Source: Druceiella hillmani
Taxonomy: Eukaryota > Arthropoda > Insecta > Lepidoptera > Hepialidae
Assembly: GCA_039881145.1 (NCBI GenBank)
Contig: JAYKKI010000023.1
Span: 6,585,001-6,649,000 of the forward strand
Length of the DNA stretch: 64,000 nucleotides
Direction: 5' to 3'
Part shown: in pieces, positions 1-10,610 of the stretch
Layout: each line of letters opens with the position of its first letter
Numbering within the stretch: position 1 is the first letter of the stretch
Translations under genes and position numbers: made by a program
Notes under the pieces: generated by a model
Database searches by the model: none
What the model was told of the DNA's origin: nothing
Seen by the model: only the letters and a program-made list of their open reading frames with translations

Positions 1-560
1 GAATTTCAACTTTCATTGAAAATATCTCTCATTTTCTATTATAATTTGAGAAGGTACTAATGTCAGAAAATTATAACAGATTAAATAATTCGCTCAATTC
101 CACGCTACGATATAAAAATTATAATTTATCTTTTAATCGTCAAGACGTGAAAAATATATTATGGGGTGGAGGTGAGCGGACGGCGTACTAATTCACTATA
201 AGCAGTTTGAATTTTCTGAACGCAATTCTTTGACAAAAATAATTGAAGAATTAAAGAATTATCCTAACGGCAAAGAATGTATATTTATAATGTAAAAAAA
301 GCTCAAAGCTGAAAATAATTTTAAGCAGATCATACTCAATGTGCGTAGCGCCAGAAAGCGCCATCTGTACAAGTTTAAAGTTAAATCATTAGTGGGTGAA
401 AGTTAAAAGTATTTATTAATAAGCATGTTCTGGATATAAAAGAAGCACGGTTAATGATTTTGCCGCATAAGATTCATTGAAAATTAGAACCGACTCTTTG
501 GAAAATTTAATCAAAATGAGTATAGGTGGCTGAATCGCCGTAGGCTATTTGGAATAACAG
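1..560. repeat. Dispersed repeat, copy A (pairs with 32966-33540)
   Basis: This stretch aligns by eye with 32966-33540 in the same orientation, with many substitutions and small indels. Shared blocks include aactttcattg near the start, gaaaattata, atataaaaatt, gatttatctttcaat in the partner, gctcaaag and ttaagcagatca. Neither copy has a conserved open frame, so the family looks non-coding or long dead. Homology runs from the window edge, so the left end is not visible here, and fades near 560, just before the foldback at 586-639. The family is not identified. Confidence 0.75.
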
Positions 561-585
561 TTTTTATTTATGTGTAATATCTAAT

Positions 586-639
586 AACAAAAACACACAT
601 TAATGAAATGGGACCATTTCATTAATGTGTGTTTTTGTT
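586..639. repeat. Perfect 26-bp foldback with 2-nt loop
   Basis: Positions 586-611 are the exact reverse complement of 614-639, leaving a two-base loop (612-613). It lies at the right edge of the homology between 1-560 and 32966-33540. No coding or terminator role is apparent. The arms contain a short A/C-rich run (aacaaaaacacac), so a purely random origin is very unlikely. Confidence 0.9.
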
Positions 640-2152
640 GACAAATGCAGTTGATTGGCAAATGAAGATTATCCATAGAAATTATATCAAATCGTTGAAA
701 TATATATAGTCCTTTATATTAATTACTGATGAAACTAAATTTACTAACTTTGAATATCAAAGCGGTACTGGAGATAAAAGTTCCGACATTAGTTAAATAC
801 TGTATCAAAGGACCAAATTTAAGCCTAACTCTCACAACTCTTTCCCTTTTTCGCAGAAAGCGAAAAAATTTATAGGAATTAGAAGGTAAAAGAACAACTA
901 AAATATAAAACTTGTTAGCCAATGAAATTTGAAACACATCAGATATGTACTATTTTCTCTTAGGCGATACATCGTTATTGCATTTTTCTGGCTGATGCAA
1001 ATTAACGGCTGGGCAAATGGAATAAAAAGTATCGTGATTAACCTCGTCTTCGATCAAATCCCTTGTTTCTTTTACCAGCTCTTCAGATATTTTATTTTCC
1101 AGGAATACTACCCAGTACCGTAAAAATTGTCCTATATATTCATTCATGATATGAACGGAGGTACTATTAGAAATAGTTGAGTTAAGAGAATTCGTAGACT
1201 AACAAGTTTATTTTAACTAAAAATATCATGGGCTTAGTTGAATAAAGTTATGCCAACTTAATACTCAAAATAATAAATAAATTTATTTATTTAATATTTG
1301 TCAGTAACATTTCTGAAAATTAATCTGATATATTAAGTAGAGGGAATTTTTATACAAACTTTATTGCAAATAAGCGGAAATTATTTGATATGACGTGAAT
1401 GACACGAGTTATAAATAACAAACTAAACATAAAAGAATTAGTCTCAAAAGAAACTAAACTGGTACAAAAATCATATTTTATTCAATTTAATTTCGATTTA
1501 TTTAAAAAAAGTCATATTTCTTATTGTATATTAATAGCAAACACAAAGGGTTGTGATGGTAAATTTGTTGAATCATAACTTCTAAACAATGTTTTATTAT
1601 GTTAGAAAATTAACTGCCGTCAAATACTCCTGTTCGGAACTGGTACAAAACATTTTATTGTTAGTTTTTACAATTGACCGAAATTTCCAATTATAATTCT
1701 TCGTAATTTCAGTTTTTTGGTCAATCTTCTGACATCGTATATTCGACAAAAGAGGAGAAAAAAAAGAATCGACGAACTGAAAGCAGAAAATGATGGGTCA
1801 GAAATTTAGAGTCACAAGTGGAAAAATTTAACAAATATATCGAATAAGGCGATATATTACCAGAAAATTCTAAATAAGTAATACATAGTTTGGAATTTAT
1901 GAAACCAACTTCCGTAATTTTCTTGAACTGTGAACGCAACAATACCATTAGAAAGAGCTTCATGAGAAAATTTAGGATTGATGTTATAATGGCTGAAGGC
2001 ATATATTTGAACCAGTTTCACTTATTTTCATAGGACTCATTTTCATAGGTTACTGAAAAATATAATAAACATTCAATCTGTCTTTTTTATGACGATTTAT
2101 CTTCACATTGTTTTTATTATTATAACAAAATTACATTTCTCTTATGTACTAT
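640..2152. other. AT-rich stretch with weak coding-like traces
   Basis: No gene can be supported here. Two weak traces are worth recording. A 65-codon minus-strand frame at 950-1147 has a charged, protein-like composition. The plus strand at 1724-2030 reads in one frame as a protein-like string broken by several stops (for example RNLESQVEKF and FMRKFRIDV). Neither resembles a family I know. They may be exon fragments, decayed transposon sequence or chance. Confidence 0.3.
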
Positions 2153-2500
2153 TTAAACCTTCACTGGCGCTGGCTTGGAAGGTGCTTTCTTTGAAAACCT
2201 ATTTGCATCAAACCTTAATGCACGCAGGTTCTAAACCTCTATCGGTCATATGATATAGAACTAAATTCTTCCCACAATCCAGGGCCTCTATAAATTCAAC
2301 CTGGTATACGGATAAGAGTATTGTAGAGTTTCTTTGTATACTTTTGCCTCTCAGATTCGTACATATTCCTTAGTTTTTCAATATATTTCGTCCAGTAATT
2401 AAATGGGGCTGATGAAAAATTGGACGGATGTAGACTTATGGTACATGGAGTTCCGCTTTTAATAGATCTCTTTAAATTGTTAAATTTAAGGTATTTTTAA
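2153..2500 (-). pseudogene. Unidentified coding relic, frameshifted
   Basis: Read on the minus strand from about 2500 down to a TAA at 2153-2155, three successive frames together give a continuous protein-like sequence. Segment one includes NYWTKYIEKLRNMYESERQ and ends in a stop after RIPG. Segment two, shifted by one base, includes EALDCGKNLVLYHMTDRG. Segment three includes RFDANRFSKKAPSKPAPVKV and then stops. Composition, charge pattern and the seamless hand-over between frames argue for a real protein that has taken two indels. I do not recognise the family. It may be a processed pseudogene or the last exon of a decayed gene. No poly(A) tail is evident past the stop, and no partner exon was found on the same strand. 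Confidence 0.45.
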
Positions 2501-2603
2501 ATGAAAAGAGGGTAGATGCTAACATTTTTTGCTTGTGTGTGTCGTTTAAGAGGTATTTAAAATCAAAATTAGCACTTATTACTGCCAGTGTTACCTTGTT
2601 ATT

Positions 2604-2672
2604 ATAATATTGATATTTTAAAAAATAACTGATTACAGTAATCAGTTATTTTTTTTAAATGTCAATATTATA
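2604..2672. repeat. Near-palindrome, about 33-bp arms, 1-nt loop
   Basis: The inner 17-bp arms (2620-2636 and 2638-2654) are perfectly complementary around a single central base. The complementarity continues outward with a few mismatches to about 2604 and 2672. It lies about 100 bp upstream, on the minus strand, of the coding relic at 2153-2500. No function is apparent; it belongs to the set of short foldbacks seen across the window. Confidence 0.85.
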
Positions 2673-3295
2673 TATTTTAACAATATACTTCTATTCATAT
2701 TATATTTTTCACGAAATATCAACTTATGATCATATCACATTAACTAATAACGTACTTTGTCTATAAACCCACCACTGCAAACTATTGCGCATAGTGGTAA
2801 ATTTAAATGATGACTTCGTAGTATGCACATGTTTAATAAATGGATATGTAAAAGGATATAAAATATTTTTTAGTAATTTACTCATAGTTTTTTATCTTAT
2901 TTAGGCGTGAAGATCTTGGCCTGCCCCAGTATGATAAGCGACAGCCTACGGTAGTCGTAGTTAAAATGACCAAAGTTGAAAAGTAAAACAACATAAAATG
3001 GTTAAAATTTTATTTTTATTTAATTTCACTTGACACCACATCCCATTTCACATACGACAATCGAAGTAACTCTGGTATGAAATATTTTTCTATATACTCC
3101 ATGATCCTTATTTACTCTTATAATCGGCTTGTTATAAATTTGCGAGTTATGTTATTTTTTTACATATTGCTAAGTACTTTTCATGAGTTAGTATAGTTAA
3201 TTTTAAAATGCGCTACAGCGATAAAAAGATGAACTGATTTTATCTTTAAAGTCCCGTTTACCTTTTGATACACAGCTATATTAATACAAATTCTT

Positions 3296-3679
3296 TTTGA
3301 ATGTCAATCAAAACTTTCTCTTCCCAAGTCACACCAAATGCAATCAGGCGCAGCCAATACGGAACCGACAACATATTCAGCAAAAAATCGTCCACAACTC
3401 TTTGATGACATAAATGAATATGTCGAGCAAACATTCTGAATGGGTGACATAGATGTGGAGACAGTGCAAGGTTTTGAGTATACCATGACAAGCTTGATCA
3501 ATTCCCCGCTGTCTGATGTGGGCTTAAGTGATACGTCGACATCGCTTCGGAGCGAAGACCTTTATCTTACTGCAGTGCGAGAGTGTTACAAAAGTGTAAA
3601 TATACGGAAAAAACATGGAACATTTATCTGCGATTTAATCAAAATTAGTACACGTGGGGAATCATTGTGGCTAATGTAG
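3296..3679 (+). pseudogene. Unidentified coding relic with one in-frame TGA
   Basis: One plus-strand frame runs from about 3296 to a TAG at 3677-3679 with a single internal stop (TGA, 3437-3439) followed directly by ATG. The readable part has protein-like composition: RPQLFDDINEYVEQTF before the stop, and MGDIDVETVQGFEYTMTSL, LRSEDLYLTAVRECYKSV and KKHGTFICD after it. If the TGA replaced a tryptophan codon, the frame would otherwise be open. I do not recognise the protein. Alternatives are an isolated exon (a pyrimidine-rich stretch ending in cccaag lies near 3331), a pseudogene, or a chance frame. The signal is weaker than that of the 2153-2500 relic. Confidence 0.3.
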
Positions 3680-4749
3680 AAAAATCATAAAAAAAAATTA
3701 CTGATAGACACAAGACCCACTATGAATAACAGCACAAACGACGTGTTATCGTTTAAATATCTATCTTTGATTTCAAAACAATATTATAAATTTACTGAAA
3801 ATAAATGTTATATCCATAAACTGCTTCAGTAAACAGGTCGATGTGAAGTTTAATTTTGATATGCAAAGTTGAATTAAGAATTTTCATAAATTTACCAATA
3901 CGTTAACTACACGTTAGTTGCAAATATGATGAAAAAAATGATAAAATAGTTGTTCTATTGTAATTTTCAAGTTTGGGTTCCAGGATCCAATTTTGTTTAA
4001 TCGCAGTATGTTATTCAATTCAATAATTATAATGTATAGTAATAACTATTAAAAATAAGTCAAAAAATGTTTTTTAGAACAGCACGCCTTGCAGTGGCTA
4101 GTGAGGAAACATATAAATTGTTACAGATCCCGGAAGTGATATACGGAATACTCATTGCAGAGTCCCGAGTAGTATCTATCTATATTTTATATATCCGAGT
4201 AGTATCTAAAATCATAGTTAAATTATTTCCCAATTTTCAATTTTGGATGATTTGTCTGTTTCCCAGAAATTAACTTACGAAAAGTTATGTGAATTACATG
4301 TTGATAAATTGCTATCACTCCCTAGATCTCCATCTGTCGTTTTAGGAGTAAAATTTTAATTGTGACTAATCGTATTAAAATTTTGGATGGAAATTTAATA
4401 TACTTTTAATGTTACGAGTTGAAATCATGAGATATAGTAAACATAATAGGGATGAATCATTTGCGCAAATCCAACCGTTAGATTACAAATAACGAAATTG
4501 TTAAGTGAGAAAGTAGAGCTATGACTAGCAGTAATACGTTAATTTATCTAAATAATAATGCGTAAATTGCAATATTCGAAATGCAACAACTGTATTACAA
4601 CTAATCTCATAAGTCTCGTGCACGATTAAAAAATAGTAAGTGAAACTGGTCCACATGACAAAGACCCCGAGCCGTTCCTGGTCGACTCTTTTATTCCGTT
4701 CTTCCATTTCAAAGTTTAAAAATGACCCTATTTAAAATATAAGTTAAAC
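3680..4749. other. AT-rich stretch without recognisable genes
   Basis: Only short chance frames are present. A 14-bp string, ccgagtagtatcta, occurs twice about 30 bp apart (near 4163 and 4193). I see no other feature. Confidence 0.5.
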
Positions 4750-4796
4750 ATGAATGCTCCAATGTTTAAAAGCGTGTTCAGCGGCTTAACTGAAGA

Positions 4797-5582
4797 ATGA
4801 TTAGTCATTACAAAAGGAAAACCCCTTCAACAGCAATTATTGACACTACTACATTGATCGCATATATAGATTCAAAATTTGATACTCTAAAAAACGACTG
4901 GCAATTTAATTTAAATCAGGCCATGCAAAGTATTGATACTAAGCTACAGTCTTTCACCCTGACCCTGACTGATTACAGTTGTCGAATAGATGAACTGCAA
5001 CATAAATTGGATATTACTATACAATCTCACGAAGAAAAAATTAACAATATGATTACAAAATACAATGCACTTACCACGGAACTAGAGGCTTACAAAGCCA
5101 AATACGATGATATGGATCAAATAAATAGACAGTGCAACTTAGAAATTCAAAATGTCCCAGAAATGAGAACTGAAAATGTTCTAAACATCGTCTCTAATTT
5201 AAGCGCTGCGTTAAATATTCCGATCCCTATGGACCAGGTGCGTGCGGCGCATCGCGTGCGCTCGCACGCATACTCCGACCGCCCACGTAATATCATCGTG
5301 CAGCTAGCTACGCGACGCCTGCGTGATGATATCATTGCTGCAGCGCGCGTGCGTCGTGCACTCACCACCGGGTCGTTACAGATCGCCGGAGCTGCCCAGC
5401 GGGTCTACGTTAACGAGCACCTCACACTACGAAACAAAATTCTTTACGCAAAAGTAAGAAAAGCCAAATTAGAAAAGAACTATGAATTTGTGTGGATTAA
5501 AAACGGTACAATTTATGTTCGTAAAACGGCGGGCTCAAAGTATCTGCAGATAAGATGTGAAAATGACATTTTTAAGATGTGA
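4797..5582 (+). CDS. ORF1 protein of non-LTR retrotransposon
   Basis: An intact 261-residue frame. Residues about 15-110 are rich in heptad-like Leu/Ile spacing (LDITIQ, ELEAYKAKYDDM) and should form a coiled coil. Residues about 115-250 match the C-terminal nucleic-acid-binding part of insect ORF1 proteins: RQCNLEIQNVPE, then RAAHRVRS, RPRNIIVQL, VYVNEHLT and a final YEFVWIKNGTIYVRK. Proteins of this kind coat element RNA and act as trimeric chaperones in the retrotransposition particle. The ATG is the first after an in-frame TGA at 4791-4793. The stretch coding residues about 143-205 (near 5230-5420) is strikingly GC-rich against an AT-rich background, probably because of arginine/alanine-rich coding. 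It lies 242 bp upstream of ORF2. Confidence 0.85.
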   Translation: MISHYKRKTPSTAIIDTTTLIAYIDSKFDTLKNDWQFNLNQAMQSIDTKLQSFTLTLTDYSCRIDELQHKLDITIQSHEEKINNMITKYNALTTELEAYKAKYDDMDQINRQCNLEIQNVPEMRTENVLNIVSNLSAALNIPIPMDQVRAAHRVRSHAYSDRPRNIIVQLATRRLRDDIIAAARVRRALTTGSLQIAGAAQRVYVNEHLTLRNKILYAKVRKAKLEKNYEFVWIKNGTIYVRKTAGSKYLQIRCENDIFKM

Positions 5583-5824
5583 CTGTTTCTGTCTATACTT
5601 ATATTTATATTAAGAATTGTCAATATTTCCTGTAATATTTCTGCATACCTCCATATTTTTCGTTGGCGTTATATTAACTGTTATTTATGTTCTGTATTTG
5701 AAAGGTCTTTTTACTGGCATTACCCGCTGCACATGCGTCGAACCTTGCTTCTAAATAGTAGTGATGTGCAATATTACGTAAATTATGAATTATGTTTCTA
5801 TCTTTATAAGATTAATCTCTTGCA

Positions 5825-8698
5825 ATGACAAATGACAAATTGTCAATTTATTATCAGAATTGTGGCGGTATTAGAACTAAACTTCATGAATTATATCTAA
5901 ATATACTGGCAAACGACTATGATATAATCGTGCTTGTAGAAACGTGGCTATTACCAAGTATTTTCAATTCAGAATTTATTGATAGTAGGTATATAGTCTA
6001 TCGCAGAGACAGAGATGCTCACACGAGTTACAAACAGAGTGGTGGTGGAGTGGTGGTAGCCTTACGGTCTGGCTATGTGGGACTGCGACGTACAGACTGT
6101 GAAAGTATTGAGATAGAAGAAATAATATTAAATTTATCCTTGGGTAAACAGAAACTAATCCTTAACGCAGTCTATCTCCCACCAGATCTACCTTTTAATA
6201 AATACGAAATCTATTTTAATAATTTACAGAAAATGTATACGGAACAAAGCGATAGCAAGTTTTGTATTGTAGGTGACTACAATATACCTTCAATTACCTG
6301 GCAACGTCAAGAAGGATACTGCATCCCGTCATATACTTGTACGTCTCAAATAACGCGTATTGCTCTTAGTGCATTATCTTTCATGAATCTTAAACAATAT
6401 AATTATTTACAAAATTATAAAAACAGAATCTTGGACCTAGTTCTTACTAATATGGACTGCATACTTACTGCAGCTGACCCAATGTTAAGTGAAGATCGCA
6501 ACCATCCTGCTTTCACTTTTACCATTGTGTGTAGCCCTAAAATAATGCTGCCCGTTTTACCAAACAAAAAATATAACTTTTAAAAGGCCGACTTTGAGGT
6601 AATAAATAAAGAGATAAGTAAAATAGACTGGGATAATGAATTAAGGGAACTCTCGACGGAATGTGCTGTAACCAGATTTTACGACCTTATCTTCAACCTA
6701 ATTGACTCCTATGTGCCACAAAAGGCTACCCGTAACACGAAGTATCCTGTCTGGTTTACTCGTGAACTCAAACGGCTTTCTAAATACAAAGAACGAGCAT
6801 GGTTGAAATGGAAAACTTATGGCAGCATTTCCGCCTATAATGAATTTTCAAAGCTTCGATATTGTTTCAAGCGTATGTCAAAGCAATGTTGTCAGTCATA
6901 TGTTGCAAACACAGAGAAAATAATAAAGAAAAATCTCAAAGGATTCTGGTCTTACATCTCTTCACTACATGAAACAAATGGCTATCCATCAACTATGTCA
7001 TCCGGCGAAAGTGCCAGTAATAATCCGAATGAAATTTGCCAAATGTTCTCAGAGTTCTTTCAGTCAACTTTCGAGCCCACTGATCCAGACATAAACAAAT
7101 TCACCGTTGAAAACATGCCTACTAGTAATTTAAATAACGTCAGCTTATCTTCCATATCGTTTGAGGTTGCAGATGTTTTAAAAATGCTTAGGTCATTAGA
7201 CTTGAACAAAGGCCCAGGACCAGATATAATTGAACCAGTCTTCCTCAAATATACTGCAGATACCATATGCATTCCTTTAACTCTCTTGTTTAATAAATGC
7301 GTAAAACATGGGACTTTTCCTACATGTTGGAAAAAGGCGCACATAACACCTGTGCATAAAAATGGATCTAAACAAAACATAGTTAACTATAGACCCATAT
7401 CAATCTTATCAGTAATTCCCAAAGTTTTAGAGAGATTAGTACATGGACGAGTATATCCAATACTACATAATTACATTATGCCCGAGCAACACGGCTTTGT
7501 TCGTGGTAGATCTACCACCACTAACCTACTACTTCACTCTCAGCACTTGTTCGAGTCATTGGATTCCAGACAGCAAGTCGACGTGATATATACAGATTTC
7601 AAGAAAGCATTTGACAAGGTTGATCACTTATTATTGATGCGAAAACTAGCATTTAACGGTATCAGGGGTAACTTGCTTAGATGGTTTATTTCATATTTAA
7701 CTAATAGGCAGCAAGCAATTAAAGTAAATGGGTTCTTATCACCATATATCCAAGTGACTTCAGGTGTACCACAGGGATCTATATTAGGCCCTTTCTTATT
7801 TATTATATTTATTAACGATATAAGTACCTGTTTTAGAAATAGTAATTTTCTAATGTATGCAGACGATCTAAAGCTATTTACTCTTGTAAAAGACATACAT
7901 GACTGTTCGAATATGCAAGCTGATCTCGATAGACTTCATGTTTACTGTGAAGAGAACAAACTGCATTTAAGTTACTCGAAGTGCAAACAAATCTCTTTTA
8001 CAAAGAAGAAAAAACAAATAAATTTTAAATACGCAATAGGAGGGAATTCACTCGAAAAAGTTGACAGCATGCGTGACCTTGGTGTCATTTTTGATAGTCA
8101 ACTGCATTTTAGTTTGCATGTTGAGCAGATTATATCTAAGGCCTATAGAATGCTTGGCTTCATACTAAGAACAGCCAAAGTATTTAAAAATACTGAAACA
8201 TACTTAACCTTGTACAATGCCCTTGTAAGATCACAACTTGAATACGCTGTTGTTGTCTGGAATCCACTATATGCCACTTATTCTGGTAGTATCGAGAACA
8301 TACAAAAAAAATTTTTGAACGCTCTTCAGCATCGTATAGGTGGCGGTAAATTACCATATAAAATATTACTTAATAATTATAAATGTGATGCCCTCTATCA
8401 TAGACGTTCATTATTAGAGTTGATGATTATGTTCAACATCTGTCAAAGTAATTATGACTGCCCATCTCTACTAAGTCAGATAAAGATTCGAACGTCCAAA
8501 TTAACTCGTAGCCATCTCTTATTTCATGTCGATAATGCACGAACAAACGCCGGTGTCAGAGCACCGCTACGGCGGTTGTGCGACTTGTACAATAAAGAGA
8601 TGTTGACACTTGACATCCTTGCAAGTCCACGCCCCCAGTTTCGATCAGATGTAAAGAAAAGGCTTCGTGAAATTTATGCACAGCAGACGGATCATTAA
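5825..8698 (+). pseudogene. ORF2: endonuclease plus reverse transcriptase, one premature stop
   Basis: One frame of 957 codons interrupted only by TAA at 6581-6583 (codon 253). Codons 1-235 are an AP-like endonuclease that nicks target DNA: YYQNCGG, the catalytic-type glutamate in LVETWL, GGGVVVA, VYLPPD, VGDYN, LDLVLTN and a terminal NHPAF. After the stop the same frame continues without a break. The reverse transcriptase spans codons about 460-760: GPGPD, NYRPISIL, HGFVRGRSTT, YTDFKKAFDKVDH, SGVPQGSILGP and the active-site YADD at 7856-7867, then the thumb segment DLGVIFDSQL. The 43 codons between the stop and the next long stretch are open, so the second half is not a separate gene. The stop makes the copy unable to make full-length ORF2 unless it is read through. 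Everything else looks functional. Confidence 0.93.
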
Positions 8699-9062
8699 TG
8701 TTATTATCATTTTACTTTTTTCATTGTTTGTTCAAATTAGTTAAATAGAGTGCGTCACATAAATAACTTGTAATCCATAGTTGCAGCTTTATTTAATTGA
8801 TAAGTTAATTACATGTATTTTCTATACTAATTTTATGTCTTAATTTAAAAAAAAAATTGTTTCACTTACTTCCATTAACATTGTCACATTTATGTATTGT
8901 TGTATTTAATTGGATATATATTAATGTATTTATTTTTTTTGTTCTTTGTGGAAATGTTAGAACACAAACTTATTTCGTATTTAGTGTTCATAGAATAATT
9001 CAAATAGTTTGTGTTTGTTTTTTTCCCTTTACAGAAAAAAATAAAAAATAAAAAAAATAAAA
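8699..9062 (+). other. 3' UTR and A-rich tail of the non-LTR element
   Basis: About 330 bp of AT-rich non-coding sequence after the ORF2 stop, ending in an irregular tail of A runs separated by single T bases (about 9034-9062). Such tails mark the 3' end where target-primed reverse transcription begins. Confidence 0.75.
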
Positions 9063-9839
9063 TTACACAACAAAAACGTCAGGTTTTGAACACGTTGGGA
9101 TTTGAAAATTTGCGCGAACCGCAGTCATTCAATCCAGGCTACAATATTTTCTGTTCCAATTTTCTTTGAAATCCATTCACGTTTTAAGCGAAAAGTGTAG
9201 AAAATTTTGAATGAAATCTCACGGAAACTAGGCGGAATATACGGTATTCTAATTTAACTTGCCTAACTTTTATCTATTATTCCAATATCTTTTTTTTTCT
9301 TAGCAGCAATCAACAGGAATTTATAATCCATGTTATAAACTTTATAAATAAAAACAGGTCTAGAACTCAACATCCAAAAGACCAAAGTAATGAAAATCAG
9401 CTGTTGCATATTAATAGATGTCTTCGATCTAATCTTTGACATAACTAAATTGTTTACACATAATTTTTGTTACAATGAAGTCTTACAATCCTATAAAAAC
9501 TAGCATGATTGCATATAATTTTTCAACTAAAATGGAGTTTAATTTTTTTCACATTATGATTTAAATTTTTATGTGAAAAAGAATTGACAAAAATATATAC
9601 TTTGTAAATTACCTGTAATATAAAGACTTTCAATAAATTTCTTAAAAAAAAATTTATTATTCACAATTTTCTCGTACATCATTTTAATATATTTTCAATG
9701 GTCTGGACAGGGTAAATAAAAACACGCAAGAAAAATACTTGAATGTTATTATTATAAACAAAGAGATCTGTAAAACTATTAAGCTAAACTTCAAATACTT
9801 TCAACCGCCAATATCTCAAGTTAATTCCGAAGTTAATTT
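9063..9839. other. AT-rich stretch without recognisable genes
   Basis: I see no coding signal or structured repeat between the non-LTR tail and the end of the Tc1-like relic. Confidence 0.5.
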
Positions 9840-10610
9840 CTAACTGATGAATTCGACGATGACGTCTCTAGAGTGGTGGATGCGAGCGTTGTCGTCCATA
9901 AATATGGACTCCCCTCCAACCGCTGTTAATGCGGGTTGGGCATGAGGAATAAGAACCTCTGTTATGTACCTTTCGGCTTTAAGTGTGCCATTTTCAAAAA
10001 AAAACTAAGTAGGTACGGTCATCTGAGTTAATACCAGCCTAAAACATTACGGAGCGTCCACCGTAAGGGGTGATTTCCTCAAAGCACACTTCTACGAAAT
10101 GTTCACCAGGTCTTCGTAAGACTCGCCGACATCGATCGTCACCACTAATCGATATACGAGCTTCATCGGAAAATAAAACACTATTCCAGTCTTGTTGAGT
10201 CCATGACGAAACATTTTTAGGCCAATCTCAATCTGGCAACTCGATGCTCACGGAGCAATGTAGGGCCCCGAGCTAGGCGATAGCTAAGTATATTGACGGC
10301 CTGAAGTCTCCTTCTGACTGCCCATAGGCTTACTCGTATACCTCTGATGTCCTCGAGGTTCCGTTTGAGATCCACATACGTAACTTGACGATTTCCTAGC
10401 ACTTGACTGACTATGGAGCGGTCGTCCCGTGGCTCAGTGCACCGTTTTCTTCCAGAACCGGGCCTTTTACTGACGAGCCCGTTTCTTGGTAGTTTTTCCA
10501 GGTCCTTTGGACGGTGGAACGGATCATATTATACTGCTGAGACACATAACACACATACAGCCTTCTCCAAACAACGCAATAATTTTACTAGCTCTTATCG
10601 TTTCAACCAT
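9840..10610 (-). pseudogene. Tc1-like transposase relic, truncated
   Basis: The minus strand codes for a decayed Tc1/mariner-superfamily transposase, an enzyme that cuts and pastes the element by binding its terminal repeats. From an ATG at 10608-10610, the first segment reads ASKIIALFGEG. After a frameshift near 10540 comes the helix-turn-helix part (YNMIRSTVQRTWKNYQETG), a linker GPGSGRKR, then RQVTYVDLKRNLEDIRG and VRRRLQA. The catalytic core follows: SDEARI (first Asp at 10165-10167), GGRSVMF, then FMDDNARIHHSRD (second Asp at 9891-9893). Lesions include a TAG in place of the expected Trp at 10039-10041 and a likely slip in an A9 run near 9995. The third acidic residue, normally about 34 residues after the second, is missing because homology stops at about 9840. 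No inverted terminal repeats were found. Confidence 0.88.

Larger units (their letters stand above)
4750..9062 (+). mobile_element. Non-LTR retrotransposon, jockey/CR1-like
   Basis: An autonomous LINE-type element with ORF1 (4797-5582), ORF2 (5825-8698, one stop), a 3' UTR of about 330 bp and a simple A-rich AATAAA-like tail at about 9034-9062. The order nucleic-acid chaperone, AP-like endonuclease, then reverse transcriptase, with no RNase H visible, fits the jockey/CR1 group of insect elements; the clade within that group is not certain. The left boundary is not defined: no target-site duplication was found next to the tail, and an N-terminal zinc finger common in related ORF1 proteins is absent, so the copy may be 5'-truncated. 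A short frame from 4750 runs into the ORF1 start in another frame, which could be a frameshifted ORF1 beginning. Few lesions mean the insertion is young compared with the other elements here. Confidence 0.9.

Noticed and set aside
6713..8698. Reverse transcriptase as a separate gene starting at 6713
   Set aside because: The codon there is GTG, and the frame is continuous with the endonuclease half through 43 open codons; it is one ORF2 with a stop.
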